Assembly: GCA_963771595.1 (NCBI GenBank)
Contig: CAVYUC010000038.1
Location: 127,465-191,464 of the forward strand
Length of the DNA stretch: 64,000 nt
DNA from: CAVYUC01 sp963771595
GTDB taxonomy: Bacteria; Bacteroidota; Bacteroidia; Bacteroidales; Prolixibacteraceae
Direction: 5' to 3'
Numbering within the stretch: position 1 is the first letter of the stretch; every line of letters starts with the position of its first letter. Below, piece by piece: positions 26,969 through 36,285 of this stretch. The notes beneath the pieces are model-generated. The model did not search any database, was not told where the DNA came from, and worked only from the letters and a program-made list of their open reading frames with translations. Position numbers and translations under genes: made by a program.

Positions 26969-27484
26969 CTACACTGCTGCCGATGTGCTGTCTTTAAAAA
27001 CGCGCTGGCTCAATTCCCTGTCGAGCATAAATAAACCATTGCCCTGTCCGTCGATGAGCCGCAGTGAATCCAGCAACTGTTCCACATTTGCTTCTTCCTC
27101 CACCTGTTCATCCACAAACCATTGCAAAAAGCTTTGTGCTGCGTGGTCGCGTTCTTCTACGGCAATATCCACCAGTTTATTAATTAATCCCGATACTTTC
27201 TGTTCATGCTCCAGTGTTTGTTCAAAAATTGAAATAATATTGTCAAACTCAGTTGGTACCTGTTCAACGGCTTTTACTTCCACTTTGCCACTGCGATCAT
27301 TAATATACTTGAAGAATTTATTTGCATGTGTCAGTTCTTCCTGGTACTGAATAAACATCCAGTTGGCAAAACCCGCAAATCCCTTGTCGTTTAACCAGGC
27401 TGACATTGATAAATAAAGAAGTGCTGAATAATGCTCTGCATTAATTTGATCGTTTAGCGCTTTTAACATATTTTCCTTTACCAT
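26969..27484 (-). CDS. ftnA: Ferritin (non-haem iron storage protein)
   Basis: The 171-residue protein has the four-helix ferritin pattern with di-iron ligands: an ALNDQINAEHYSALLYLSM helix, FIQYQEELTHANKFFKYI (E..H pair) and the later VDEQVEEEANVEQLLDSL helix. Size and sequence match bacterial FtnA, which oxidises Fe(II) and stores it in a 24-subunit shell. It is monocistronic with a clear terminator. Placement between the stress-alarmone gene and the curli locus has no evident functional meaning. Confidence 0.95.
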   Translation of the reverse strand: MVKENMLKALNDQINAEHYSALLYLSMSAWLNDKGFAGFANWMFIQYQEELTHANKFFKYINDRSGKVEVKAVEQVPTEFDNIISIFEQTLEHEQKVSGLINKLVDIAVEERDHAAQSFLQWFVDEQVEEEANVEQLLDSLRLIDGQGNGLFMLDRELSQRVFKDSTSAAV

Positions 27485-27543
27485 GATGTTGTAAGATTTA
27501 ATTTTACAGGTAAAAGTAAGAAAAAGCAGAGAGATAATAAACA

Positions 27544-27567
27544 GAAAGGCTCAAAATTGAGCCTTTC
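27544..27567. terminator. Hairpin between curlin remnant and ferritin gene
   Basis: A perfect 11-bp stem GAAAGGCTCAA / TTGAGCCTTTC has a two-base loop. It lies 74 bases past the stop of the decayed curlin gene and 60 bases before the ferritin start. The following T-run is weak, so termination efficiency is uncertain. Confidence 0.6.
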
Positions 27568-27640
27568 TTAATATACCCCTCAACAGGGATATAATGATGG
27601 ACACTAAACTGCGAAAAATGGTTGTCTTTACAATAGAAAG

Positions 27641-28258
27641 TTATTTCATTGGAAAATAAAATGCAGAAGTTGAAATGCTTACACTCATGCCGGCTCTGCC
27701 TGTTCCCTGAGGTTTGTTCTATTTTTACTGGTTGATCCGGTGAATCATATGTGCCGGTGAAGTTTAAATCATTGCCTGTTTGCGTAACTGAAACCAGACG
27801 GTCGATACCGGGAATAACATTGTTGCCCAGCAGGTTTAATTCAATATTGTTGCCGTCTCCGTTTTGCTGCAATACGGCAGAATAAAGCTGTGTGGTATTG
27901 TTGCTGAGGTTGCTAAAAATAGAATTATTGTTTCCGTTTTGATCCATTTCCAGTTTAGTGAAATTTCCCTTGAAAAAAGCTTGGCTTCGTTGCCATTGCC
28001 AGTTTGACTTAAAGTGGTAATATGGTTGTTGCCGGTTTGGTTGATGATTGCTCTGTTTGAAAAGTCCATTTGCTGTTCTGTTGCTAAAAGAGCATTACCG
28101 GTTTCACTAATTTACTGAATAAGCGGAATGCTTTCCGATTTCATTTCCAGAAAAACATTCTGATTGCTTGTTAATTCATCTGTTTCTGGCTGCAGAATTT
28201 GGGCATTTATTTCCCAGGTACAAATAAATAAAAACAACAAGGCAACTACTTTTTTCAT
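27641..28258 (-). pseudogene. Curlin (CsgB-like) minor subunit, decayed
   Basis: The gene starts at ATG 28258 with a signal peptide (MKKVVALLFLFICTWEINAQ). It then hits an in-frame TAA at 28112-28114 within SIPLIQ-stop-ISETG. It goes on in frame through INQTGNNHITTLSQTGNGNE, shifts frame at an A6 run (about 27973) into MDQNGNNNSIFSNLSN, and shifts again near 27720 to reach a GTGRAGMSVSISTSAF end and the stop at 27641. The Q-x-G-x-x-N repeats are the curlin signature, and the FPM ending matches the other CsgB-like gene (33538). Three lesions make a functional product unlikely. Confidence 0.78.
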
Positions 28259-28528
28259 TTTTCTATTTTTTTTATGGCCCAAATCCTCTATTGAATAGGT
28301 TTGATCTACAGTAGCATGATTATCTTCTCCTCCGGGTGATTCTCCGGTTTGAAGCACCCACACAAACTGAGGTTGATCCGAGATTTGCTCAACCAGCACC
28401 TGGTTCAGTGTTCCCTCCTGTACTGTTTCAGCAAATTGTTCAGCGCCTGTTTGCATAATGGCACTTACACTACTTTGTGCGAATAAAAAATTGCCGGCGA
28501 AACATAAACAGATAAGTAGTTTTATTTT
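28259..28528 (-). pseudogene. Second curlin-like remnant without start codon
   Basis: Reading in frame with the open stretch at 28456 upstream gives a signal-peptide-like KIKLLICLCFAGNFLFAQ but no ATG: the expected start is replaced by CCAAAA and preceded by a stop. The body has IMQTGAEQFAETVQEGTLNQ, WVLQTGESPGGEDNHATVDQ, spaced like curlin repeats. It then runs straight into the start of the next curlin remnant without a stop of its own. It is most likely the fused remains of a short curli-type subunit gene. Confidence 0.6.
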
Positions 28529-28988
28529 TTTTGGTTAGTTGATTTTTCAAATAATATTGTGCTGAAGAAAATCTTGGCCTTACTACTATCTCAGTATTTC
28601 ACTCAGAATATGTTATTTAAAAACATTAGTAAAGTCAATTTTAAGTTTGCCATACCGGTAGAATCGAGACACCAAACTGCTTTATAAAGCACTTTATTCT
28701 TTAATTAAATTGAAATGCTTTTTATGTCTAAAAGAAAAAACCTTTCCACGGCTTAAGTCAATGGGTTTTTTATGATCCGGCATACGCATAAGTAAAATCA
28801 CGTAGTGCCTTAAATGCCTCTGTTTTCGGGAGAAAGGCAGGATCAAATTATAATTGAATTTGTTAAATGCTTTAACACGCTGACAAAAACTTTAGCTACG
28901 AAATCACGAAATCACTCAAAAGAAAAAGGTGAATGCGAAAAACGCCTCGGACCACCTTCGAAGAATTTTTGTTTAAATTTAAATTAAA

Positions 28989-29011
28989 AAAGCTGCCCTT
29001 AAGACAGCTTT
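28989..29011 (-). terminator. Terminator of the first LuxR-type regulator gene
   Basis: The stem AAAGCTG / CAGCTTT is followed on the minus strand by TTTTTTAATTT, 115 bases after the stop at 29126. The remaining gap 28529-28988 holds no recognisable gene; a single ACGT box occurs at 28800. Confidence 0.75.
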
Positions 29012-29125
29012 GATTTTGAAATTTTGAGAAAGATTTGATGTATTAACTATTGCCTGATGATTCAGACGTTTTTATGAAACAAATATATTTTTTGGTGCTT
29101 TAATGAGAGCCTAACCCGATAATTT

Positions 29126-30160
29126 TTATTCTACTTCTATTAATTGCTTTCTGTTGGCATAATATACTGCTTCGGTAATGTTTGCAGTTTTGGTTTTACG
29201 GATAATGTTAGATCGGTGTTTTTCTACAGTCCGAACTGAAATCCCCAGTTGTGCAGCGATTTGTTTCACCGCTGCGCCCTGCGCAGATAATTTAAGCACC
29301 TGCTTTTCGCGGTTGGTAAAAAATGCATCTTTCACACGTTCGCTGTTTACCTCTTTTAATACTTTGTTCCTTTTCCGTATGAGCTTGCCGATAGAAGTAG
29401 GGTTTTTACCGGTAGCAGATTCATCAGGAATAACCAGGCCAATCATTTTAAAAAATGATGCGCGGTTTTCGATAAATGAGAGGTAAATGTTAAACTTCAT
29501 TTTTGAGCCGGATTGGAGCGGAACCGAATGAAAACTGCTGTAAGTGGCAATTCCGTTTAAACAGCGCAATAGCTGTAATTCATTGTTTTGCCCGTTATTA
29601 AAATTGAAAAGCTCGGTGAGGGTAAAATCTTTATTTTTCGCGTTGTTTTTTTCAACCAATTGAAAAAATATTTCATTGGCATAAGTTATCTTTTTGTTTT
29701 TCATCACAAAAATTCCGAAGGGTGTATCTTTAAAAATGGAACGAAACTGAATGATTGCGTCTTTATTGTTTTCTGTATGTTTTTGCAACTGTTTGTGCAG
29801 AATGTTCCCAATTTTTTCTTTTTCAAAGGGAGGAAATATAAAACTGTCGATTCCCAGTTCAACACCCACTGACAGATCATCTTTCCTGAATTCATTAATC
29901 AACAAAATAAACGGAATACGGTTACCAAGCATTTTGTTATTGAGGATGCCGTAAAAATGGAAACCGCTGTATTCATTCATATCGTTTTGACAAATAATCA
30001 GGTTTGGCGTAAATTGCAGTAGGTTTTTTAAGCCGGTTTCCACATTTTTGGATGAAATTACCTGATAATCCAGTTCAATCAATAATTCAGTCAACAAATC
30101 ATTTTGCTTTTTGTCTGGTTCAATTAAAAGAATCTGTAACCCGGTTGATTTCATTGTCAA
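29126..30160 (-). CDS. LuxR-type regulator with pseudo-receiver and PAS-like domain (curli locus)
   Basis: The 344-residue protein has a receiver-like domain (8-130), a PAS-like middle (about 140-250; FGIFVMKNKKITYANEIFF) and a LuxR helix-turn-helix (about 275-340; TNREKQVLKLSAQGAAVKQIA). At the phospho-acceptor position the sequence reads PNLIICQNDMNEYSGF, so Gln58 replaces Asp and phosphorylation in the usual way is not possible. A paralogue with the same Gln is at 36729-37691, and the two bracket the curli genes; by position they are CsgD-like regulators. How they sense signals, perhaps by the PAS-like part, is unknown. Confidence 0.88.
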   Translation of the reverse strand: MTMKSTGLQILLIEPDKKQNDLLTELLIELDYQVISSKNVETGLKNLLQFTPNLIICQNDMNEYSGFHFYGILNNKMLGNRIPFILLINEFRKDDLSVGVELGIDSFIFPPFEKEKIGNILHKQLQKHTENNKDAIIQFRSIFKDTPFGIFVMKNKKITYANEIFFQLVEKNNAKNKDFTLTELFNFNNGQNNELQLLRCLNGIATYSSFHSVPLQSGSKMKFNIYLSFIENRASFFKMIGLVIPDESATGKNPTSIGKLIRKRNKVLKEVNSERVKDAFFTNREKQVLKLSAQGAAVKQIAAQLGISVRTVEKHRSNIIRKTKTANITEAVYYANRKQLIEVE

Positions 30161-30330
30161 TAGTTTTTAGTTAATGAATACAAACGGGTTTGTAAGACTT
30201 CTGTACGGTTTCAATGTTCAAAAAGAAAGTTACAAAAATCGTGAACTAATATCTATCCGTAATTTTACCTATTCTTCGTAAAATCACTTATATTTTCTCC
30301 ATCCAAAAAGCGGGTAAAGAACTCAAAAAA

Positions 30331-30359
30331 AACAGGAGTTTTTTAATAAAGCTCCTGTT
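30331..30359 (-). terminator. Terminator of the curli operon end
   Basis: The stem AACAGGAG / CTCCTGTT is followed by TTTTTTTTGAG on the minus strand, 33 bases after the stop of the lipoprotein gene. Confidence 0.88.
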
Positions 30360-30392
30360 ATAATTTATTATTATAATGTAAAGCAACAGGTA

Positions 30393-31010
30393 CTAAATAT
30401 CTGCAGCCCCGGTTTTAAATGTCCAGGTAGGACTGTTGGCTACACTGCTGCCTTCATGTTTTGCAACTACGTACCAGAAATAGGTTGTTTCGTGTTTCAG
30501 TCCGGAAACTACCACCTCCTTAGCTGTCAAATTTTCGCCCACAATCTGTTGAGTAGTGGAATTGGATTCAAAAATGTAAACCGTGAAATCCAATTCTTTG
30601 CTTTTATTTTCCTGATCCACTTTCCACTGCATGGTAAATGTGGTATTCTGGTCAACTGATCCATTGCCCGGAACCGGATCGTAAATGGTGACCCAGCCCA
30701 CATCTTTTTCGTCTTTCAAAAGGTAAAAAGTTAATTCAGTGGTTTCATCCTCATAAACCGAAACGCTGACGCTGTTACCTAAAAATTCTTTTTTGCGGGC
30801 GGTAACAGCCACTTCTCCTTCTGCCACTTTCGGAAATTCAAATTTTCCCTGCTCATCAGTGAGTGCTGTAGAGCTGGCCGGACTGGTAGTTACCAAAACT
30901 CCGGAAAGCGGTGAATAATCATCACCGTTCAGAATTACGCCTGAAAGGGCCCCGAATTTATCAATATCAATTTTTTGCTCTTCGCAACTAATAAAGAACC
31001 ATAAAAGCAT
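30393..31010 (-). CDS. Carboxypeptidase-regulatory/fibronectin-like lipoprotein, signal interrupted
   Basis: The 205-residue frame has a lipobox-like FFISCEEQ, a carboxypeptidase-regulatory-like beta-sandwich (GVILNGDDYSPLSGVLV, TDEQGKFEFPKVAEG) and a fibronectin type III-like domain (PVPGNGSVDQNTTFTMQW, HETTYFWYVVAKHEG). The expected signal start MKTIKLV lies in the same frame at 31037 but is cut off by a TAA at 31014-31016. The remaining MLLWFFISC has no basic n-region, so export is doubtful. It is the last gene of the curli run and may be a surface accessory of curli in intact relatives (inference). Confidence 0.75.
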   Translation of the reverse strand: MLLWFFISCEEQKIDIDKFGALSGVILNGDDYSPLSGVLVTTSPASSTALTDEQGKFEFPKVAEGEVAVTARKKEFLGNSVSVSVYEDETTELTFYLLKDEKDVGWVTIYDPVPGNGSVDQNTTFTMQWKVDQENKSKELDFTVYIFESNSTTQQIVGENLTAKEVVVSGLKHETTYFWYVVAKHEGSSVANSPTWTFKTGAADI

Positions 31011-31048
31011 AAATTAAACTAATTTTATTGTTTTCATCTTTAATATTT

Positions 31049-31568
31049 TTAGAAATAAACCCTTAAACCTAATTTTAACCCCCAAAAACTATCGTTGTAC
31101 AATCCTTATTTTGAACCATCGAAATAATCTGATAAGAACTGGTTGAAGAATGTTTCACCCGTAATTGCTATTCTTTTTGAAAAAAGGTATTCCATGCCTC
31201 CGTCAAATGTGAAATACGGTACTTTTTATCCGAAATCCTACCGTTTAGCCATAACTATACAGTGATCCTATTCCGACAGATAAAAACGGGGAATATTTAT
31301 CCCAGGTATTTGCCATAAACACCAAGTTGATATCGCCCGAATATTCCATTGTTTCAGAAATATCCCTAATATTAAGTCGCTGGGCTCCAAATTTTAATTC
31401 GGTAAAAAATGAAGGCGAAAATGCAAATGCATATCCCAATGAACCTCCCGGCCTGATATTGCTTCCTGAATAATCGCCATTATACATTTGACCTGTACCC
31501 TTAAGGGTAAAAAAATGTTTTCCGCGATAATCTGCATTGTATTTTCTTTCCATGTTATCTTTTTCCAT
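31049..31568 (-). pseudogene. Outer-membrane beta-barrel protein, decayed
   Basis: The open part (31245-31568) has barrel strands (KHFFTLKGTGQMYNGDY, PGGSLGYAFAFSPSFFTEL, WDKYSPFLSVGIGSLYSYG). It stops early, yet the next 190 bases encode plausible strands in other frames (MEYLFSKRIAITG-like, WGLKLGLRVYF with a stop at 31049). The N-terminus lacks a signal peptide (MEKDNMERKYNADY). It begins 4 bases past the csgG stop. In intact form it would be a barrel encoded with the curli secretion genes; here both ends are damaged. Confidence 0.7.
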
Positions 31569-31572
31569 GTTA

Positions 31573-32409
31573 TCATTTTTTTCCTAATGTAATCTTTGAT
31601 TGCCAATTGATTTTTGTTGAATCTTTAACCGCCCAAAGATTATCCTTCACTCCTTCAATGATAAGTCTTTGTATACCTTTTTCAATAGCCTCTGTAATAG
31701 CCATTTCAGTTGGTTCGTTATAGGTGAAACCGGTTTCAGCTTCAAGCAGCCGCTTAAATTTAACATACCTGAAAACACCCATGGAAACTTCCTGCGATAA
31801 TATCGATTTTGTTGTATAAATAGTTTTTAAAATCTTTCCGTTGCTGGTTGATACCGCACGAAGGTAAATACTTACACGGTCTTCCCTGTATTGTGCGGAA
31901 GCATCGGAGCCAAAATAACGCACACCGGCGCCGCCGGTAAAAACATTGGCTTCGTAAGATACAATTCCGCCCTCGATGAGCACACCCGCAAAAAGCAACG
32001 GCGGCAGCAGCATATTTCCGCCTCCTTCGTACTGTTCGCGGCTCGAGCGGATTATTTTCCGTTCGTTCAGCAGGTTACTGATGTTTTCGCGCTCAATGGG
32101 AATAAACCAACCCGATTCTTCCAGCGCACGGATAAGGATATTTGTAGCGCCCTGTGTTACTGCGGTTGACCAGTTGGCCCCTGTTTCAGAAGGTTTGTAC
32201 TGCCCCGTCTGATCGCGGAATTTATACACCGCCACAACAATTTTTTCCTGTGGCTCGGGCAGGTCGAGCAACTCCTTTTTCATAGGTGTTTCAGGTCCCA
32301 GTTCAGCTTCGCGTATGCCAAGGGGCTGGTGAAAAAACGGGCTGCACGATGCCAGCAATCCCAGCAACAGGAAAAATACAATACACCTGAAAATCACAAC
32401 TTTCAGCAT
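31573..32409 (-). CDS. csgG: Curli secretion pore lipoprotein CsgG
   Basis: The 278-residue protein has a lipoprotein signal (LLASC, C22) and the CsgG family blocks KIVVAVYKFRDQTGQYKP, GATNILIRALEESGWF, ERENISNLLNERKIIR, LLPPLLFAGVLIEGGIVSYE and SIYLRAVSTSNGKILKTIYT. Known CsgG forms a nine-subunit outer-membrane channel that exports unfolded curlin. The frame is intact and length matches E. coli CsgG (277). It follows csgF by 30 bases. Its likely clients here are the curlin genes upstream, which are all disrupted. Confidence 0.96.
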   Translation of the reverse strand: MLKVVIFRCIVFFLLLGLLASCSPFFHQPLGIREAELGPETPMKKELLDLPEPQEKIVVAVYKFRDQTGQYKPSETGANWSTAVTQGATNILIRALEESGWFIPIERENISNLLNERKIIRSSREQYEGGGNMLLPPLLFAGVLIEGGIVSYEANVFTGGAGVRYFGSDASAQYREDRVSIYLRAVSTSNGKILKTIYTTKSILSQEVSMGVFRYVKFKRLLEAETGFTYNEPTEMAITEAIEKGIQRLIIEGVKDNLWAVKDSTKINWQSKITLGKK

Positions 32410-32439
32410 AATTAATTTATTTTTATTGAACAGAGTTGA

Positions 32440-32865
32440 TTAAAAATAGGGAACTGACACCGTTGTTGTTGTACCGGTGGTGATATCAACAATGGTTATA
32501 TTTATTCCGTCACTTGCATTACCAATATCAATTTGATAATCGCCCAGCACATACGATCCTTCTTCCAGTGCATCTTCGCCAAACTGACGGGTTACTATTT
32601 CGCGTGAGAGGCGGCTAAGAATCTGCCGGTTCAGGCTTTCTGCAAAATCTTTTGCAGGGTCTGAAGCATAACGGCTGTATGGATCGGTACCATCGGTTGG
32701 CGCCTTGTACGTATCCTGAGCCTGTGCCGAACTCATCAGCCAGCTGTAATTGTAAGGATTACCGCCAAATGCCGGATTTTTAGGCTGATATACAAAATCC
32801 TGTGCTTTGCTGTGTATTGTAAACAACAGCATGGCGCTTAAAAATGTGAATAAAAATTTGCTCAT
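32440..32865 (-). CDS. csgF: Curli assembly protein CsgF
   Basis: The 141-residue protein has a signal peptide (MSKFLFTFLSAMLLFTIHSKAQ) and the start of mature CsgF, DFVYQPKNPAFGGNPYNYSW, which in the known structure inserts into the CsgG pore. SLNRQILSRLSREIV and a C-terminal ITIVDITTGTTTTVSVP strand pair follow. Length equals the family norm (about 138). It lies between csgE and csgG in order E-F-G, as in other Bacteroidota curli operons. Confidence 0.95.
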   Translation of the reverse strand: MSKFLFTFLSAMLLFTIHSKAQDFVYQPKNPAFGGNPYNYSWLMSSAQAQDTYKAPTDGTDPYSRYASDPAKDFAESLNRQILSRLSREIVTRQFGEDALEEGSYVLGDYQIDIGNASDGINITIVDITTGTTTTVSVPYF

Positions 32866-33022
32866 AATGTTATGGTTTTTGGCTTCTCCTAAGTCCCGCT
32901 TCGAGGGATTAAAAGGTCCGTGTTTATGTTCCTCTTTTTAGCAATAAATATAATGAACTCTTTCTGCCTCCTTATCCCGTTGAAATTGGGAAAATCTCCC
33001 CCTTTTGGGGAATGATGGGGCC

Positions 33023-33538
33023 TTAAAATATTCCTGTTCCCGATTGATCCTCCCCTTCCAGCTGGCGCATCAGTTCCTCGTAATTGGCCAGGTACATTTG
33101 GGTTTGTGCAACTGCCTGCTGTGCCAATTGTTCTACAATTTCGCCGCGTGGTTGCAGGAACGACTGAAAAACAGTGGTTTCGTTTATTTTTATTTCAATG
33201 AGTGTTGTTGTCAGCCGGTAAGGTTTTTCCGAAATATAAATGGAAAAATTTTGGGCGCCGGGAGGCGCTTCCCAACCATTGTAAAAGTAATCGTAAAAAT
33301 CTCTTCCGCTTTTCGTTTTGGTTTCGTCGAAAAGCATTCCATCCAATTCCAAATCGGCATCGGTACTTTCTTCCTGCTGCTCTTTTGTTTGAGCTGTGAT
33401 TTCCCCGATCAGCTTTTGCAGGCTTTCCGGTGCCTTTTTTAGTTGTGTGGTATCCTGATTAATTTTTGTTGAATCAGTTTGAGCAGCGCCGGTTAAGGCG
33501 AAGGTTAAAAAGAATAATATGGAAACAAAATATCTCAT
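33023..33538 (-). CDS. csgE: Curli secretion specificity factor CsgE
   Basis: The 171-residue protein has a signal peptide (ending TGAAQ) and the CsgE-like core LDGMLFDETKTKSGRDFYDYF, AQNFSIYISEKPYRLTTTLI, FQSFLQPRGEIVEQLAQQAV. CsgE gates the periplasmic side of CsgG and selects clients (established). It is longer than E. coli CsgE (129) because of an N-terminal linker. Its ATG overlaps the stop of the csgB-like gene (TAATG), so the two were once translationally coupled. Confidence 0.92.
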   Translation of the reverse strand: MRYFVSILFFLTFALTGAAQTDSTKINQDTTQLKKAPESLQKLIGEITAQTKEQQEESTDADLELDGMLFDETKTKSGRDFYDYFYNGWEAPPGAQNFSIYISEKPYRLTTTLIEIKINETTVFQSFLQPRGEIVEQLAQQAVAQTQMYLANYEELMRQLEGEDQSGTGIF

Positions 33539-34186
33539 TAGTTTCCCATTGGAAAAGAAAAATATGATGTATTAATTTCTATTTGCATTCCTGTGCCACC
33601 AACTCCGGAAGTTTGGGTAATGGTAATCGGAGAATCAAATTCGACTCCGGTAACGGTTGCACTATGGCCGGTTCCATTTTGAGTTATATTAAATTCCTGT
33701 GGTTCGAAACTTTCAGGAACACCTGCTTCGCGCAGGTCCAATGTAATGTTGTTGTCGTTTCCTACCTGCAGCAATCTGGCTGTACGTGATTGCAAATAAT
33801 GATTCTTAATATTGCTGCTAATTACATTTCCGTCGCCTTGCTGTATAACTGACGTAAGAATATTGTTTCCTTCAGACCATAAAATGGCTTCGTTGGAAGA
33901 GCCATCCTGAACCACGATGGTTTTTAAACCGGATCCTGATTGTTCAATTGAAGTGTTATTATTGTCCCCGTTTTGAATAATTCTCAGCACTTAATCCTGA
34001 ATTTTGAACAGTGGTTGCAAAATCTGCCTGAATTTGAGACATTGAAACGAAGTCATGAATAATCGGATTTTCGAGTTTTATTTGCTGGCTGTTGAGCAAA
34101 TCATCTATTTCTTCCTGCGTAACCTGCGCAAACGAGGTACTTGCAAAAACCGACAGTAAAAAGCAAAGTGTTAAAAGGTACTTCAT
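33538..34186 (-). pseudogene. Curlin (CsgB-like) subunit, frameshifted
   Basis: ATG 34186 starts a signal peptide (MKYLLTLCFLLSVFASTSFAQ) followed by SQIQADFATTVQNSGLSAEN, where a frameshift near 33985 leads to a stop at 33959. In the next frame the protein continues as RIIQNGDNNNTSIEQSGSG, VIQQGDGNVISSN, LLQVGNDNNITLDL, NITQNGTGHSATV to the stop at 33538. Q-x-G-x-x-N repeats mark it as a curlin, and the non-repetitive inserts suggest the nucleator CsgB type. One indel repairs the whole frame, so the lesion is young or an artefact. Confidence 0.82.
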
Positions 34187-34289
34187 AGCGTTCAAATTTA
34201 CAGTTTTTTTCGTTTTATCAAAATGATGTTCTACAGAACTTTGTTATGGAAAATCCCGGGGGAAATTCCCCCGGGAAAACCATCACATT

Positions 34290-35450
34290 AATTTGATCGA
34301 GGAATCACCTAACTTGATGGTAGGTATCTTTTGATTATTAATTTTGAGTTACAATGAAGCATTGTTACTACTACCTGACTGAGCATAGTTCCAACATTTA
34401 CATCACCTAATTGCGTCAATGGAGCACTACATTATAATCTCCATTTTGAGAAATGGTTACATTATTTTTGAACCCTTCAGAATGTATATCAGCTTCATTC
34501 CAATCTCCATTTGACTAGTTTCCATAGTAATATCTGAGCAAAAATTGAATCATTCTCATCCAACGATAGCCTATGCAGTATTATTATCTCCTTTTTGATA
34601 ACATTGTTCACTGATTATTATCCCCATGCCAGTTTTTGATACTTAAAGTACTTTATTATGATATCCAATCTTGATCGATATATCAAAAGCATTGGTTGTG
34701 TCAACTGTATTGAAACCCAGTTCTCATCTGCCTTTTTGAAGTAATATTGCCATCGCTATTGGTTCACCTACTTCAGCCACCATTGCAATAGTGTTTTTAT
34801 GCTCCATTGACACTGTAATATAACCAATAGAATTCTTTGCATCATCAGCTGCAGAAACTGAGTTTTTGGTACGAATGATTAATTGCATTTTCATTTCCAA
34901 CTTGGTCAATGCTGCAGTATTCTTAACATCCAGTTTGATAAAATATGGTATCTTATTAAATACCCCTTTTTGTGACTAAAGCCAGCAGTATTTTTATCAT
35001 CCAACTTGCTCCAAAGCACTTGTACTCATTGATGATGCCTACCAGCCACATTATTATCACCAATTTGACTCAATTGTAAAATTATTTTCGTCCCCTGTTT
35101 TGATAACAGAATTAAATCACTTCTGCTTCCCAAATTGCTGAATTTTATTTGAATTCCCCTTTTGAGAAACAGAAGCAACGTTATTTTGTGCCATTCCTGT
35201 ACAAGTGCCTTTGCAAGGCTTACGTTATCAGTTTCTGAGTTAGCATTAATCCCTGGCATCTACTACTTTGGTGCTCCAGATGGTTTCCGTTACCTCCAGT
35301 TTGAGATACAGTTGCCGAATTCTGATTACCAGTTTGAGTTAACATCAGCTTTGTGGTTATCACCAGTTTGTCGATACACTTGATATTGTTTTGTCCCATT
35401 GCCATACTTACGGCAAAAATCATTGCGAAAAATAAACTTACTTTTTTCAT
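34290..35450 (-). pseudogene. Major curlin (CsgA-like) gene, heavily fragmented
   Basis: ATG 35450 gives a signal peptide (MKKVSLFFAMIFAVSMAMGQ) and the first repeats (LTQTGNQNSATVSQTGG). After this the reading frame changes every 50-100 bases. Pieces such as NNVASVSQKGNSNKIQQFGK, LSQIGDNNVAG and the recurrent CAAA(A/T)TGG-type codons can be followed to about 34290, with a period near 66 bases, as expected for a CsgA of 350-400 residues. Dozens of indels are needed to restore it. Either the gene has rotted for long or the repeats were badly resolved in sequencing. Confidence 0.72.
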
Positions 35451-35582
35451 AATAAACGTTTTTAAAATTATTGAATAATAAATAAATAATTGTTTTTCAG
35501 TAAATTAACACCAATTGACGCGGTATTAAATGTTCCGGTTTTGCACCCGCCGCAGCGCGGGGAAATCCCGAAGAAACGTGTG

Positions 35583-35615
35583 GCCGTAAGCTGCGCCGCT
35601 ATATGCGGTTACGGC
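35583..35615. other. GC-rich hairpin upstream of the csgA-like start
   Basis: GCCGTAA (35583-35589) pairs with TTACGGC (35609-35615), with an inner CCGC-TATAT-GCGG stem, followed on the plus strand by TGCTTTTT. The surrounding 35540-35620 is markedly GC-richer than the neighbouring sequence. It could be a plus-strand terminator or part of a structured leader of the curli transcript; I do not recognise a known RNA family. Confidence 0.5.
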
Positions 35616-35698
35616 TGCTTTTTCATTTACGGATCGGAATTTGATTTTAAAATTTTGTTTTCCATAATTGGTTGTTTTAAAGATTTACACTTCAAAAA

Positions 35699-36025
35699 TT
35701 ATCGCGAGTTAATTTTTACACTGTTGTTTTTACCGGATTGGGTAACTGTTATATTATGTTGATTTGTACTTTGCTTTTGCTGTTTCGGGGCAGGAAGCAC
35801 AGTTATATCCACTTTGTTGGCGATGCCTTCCTGGATTATTTCGCCGGTAATATTTAGTGAATCGGCCGAAACAATGCCGGATTTCATTTTGCAGCCGTTT
35901 ATTGTCACCTCATTTTTAGGTCCGGTAGTATTCACCTTCAGTGAATCATTTTGAAAAACCGGGTTTATTGCCGTTAAAATTGCGGCAACCGGTAAAAAGC
36001 CTGGTATTATTGTTGTTATCTTCAT
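35699..36025 (-). CDS. Small secreted curlin-like protein
   Basis: From ATG 36025 (MKITTIIPGFLPVAAILTAI) the protein has 108 residues with a hydrophobic N-terminus and a C-terminal segment NITVTQSGKNNSVKINSR that carries a single curlin-type repeat. The middle (NITGEIIQEGIANKVDITVL) has a second, weaker one. It is intact, unlike the other curlin-like genes, and lies upstream of the csgA-like gene in the same direction. It may be a minor subunit or CsgC-like helper; this is inference. Confidence 0.65.
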   Translation of the reverse strand: MKITTIIPGFLPVAAILTAINPVFQNDSLKVNTTGPKNEVTINGCKMKSGIVSADSLNITGEIIQEGIANKVDITVLPAPKQQKQSTNQHNITVTQSGKNNSVKINSR

Positions 36026-36285
36026 TTTAAAATAAACCTCCACATTAAATCAAATAAGTTTATGCCAATTTAACAGCCGGCAAACTTGTTTAAGCCGCGA
36101 TTTAATGGAAGGCTATTTTAAGAAAAAGCAAATTTCCTTTTATGTGTTCTTATCTTTCGGATAAGGTGTTTTTGTTTGGTTCATGAAATTAATTTAGGGT
36201 TTAATTTCTGTTCCAAAATTCCTGTTTTAAGGTTTTAAGTAAATGGCTTAATCCTTAAATTCTTTGTCAAATTTATGCGGAACAC

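Noticed and set aside
35540..35620. Possible known riboswitch near csgA
   Set aside because: The GC-rich hairpin does not match the conserved cores of cobalamin, c-di-GMP or other riboswitches that I know.
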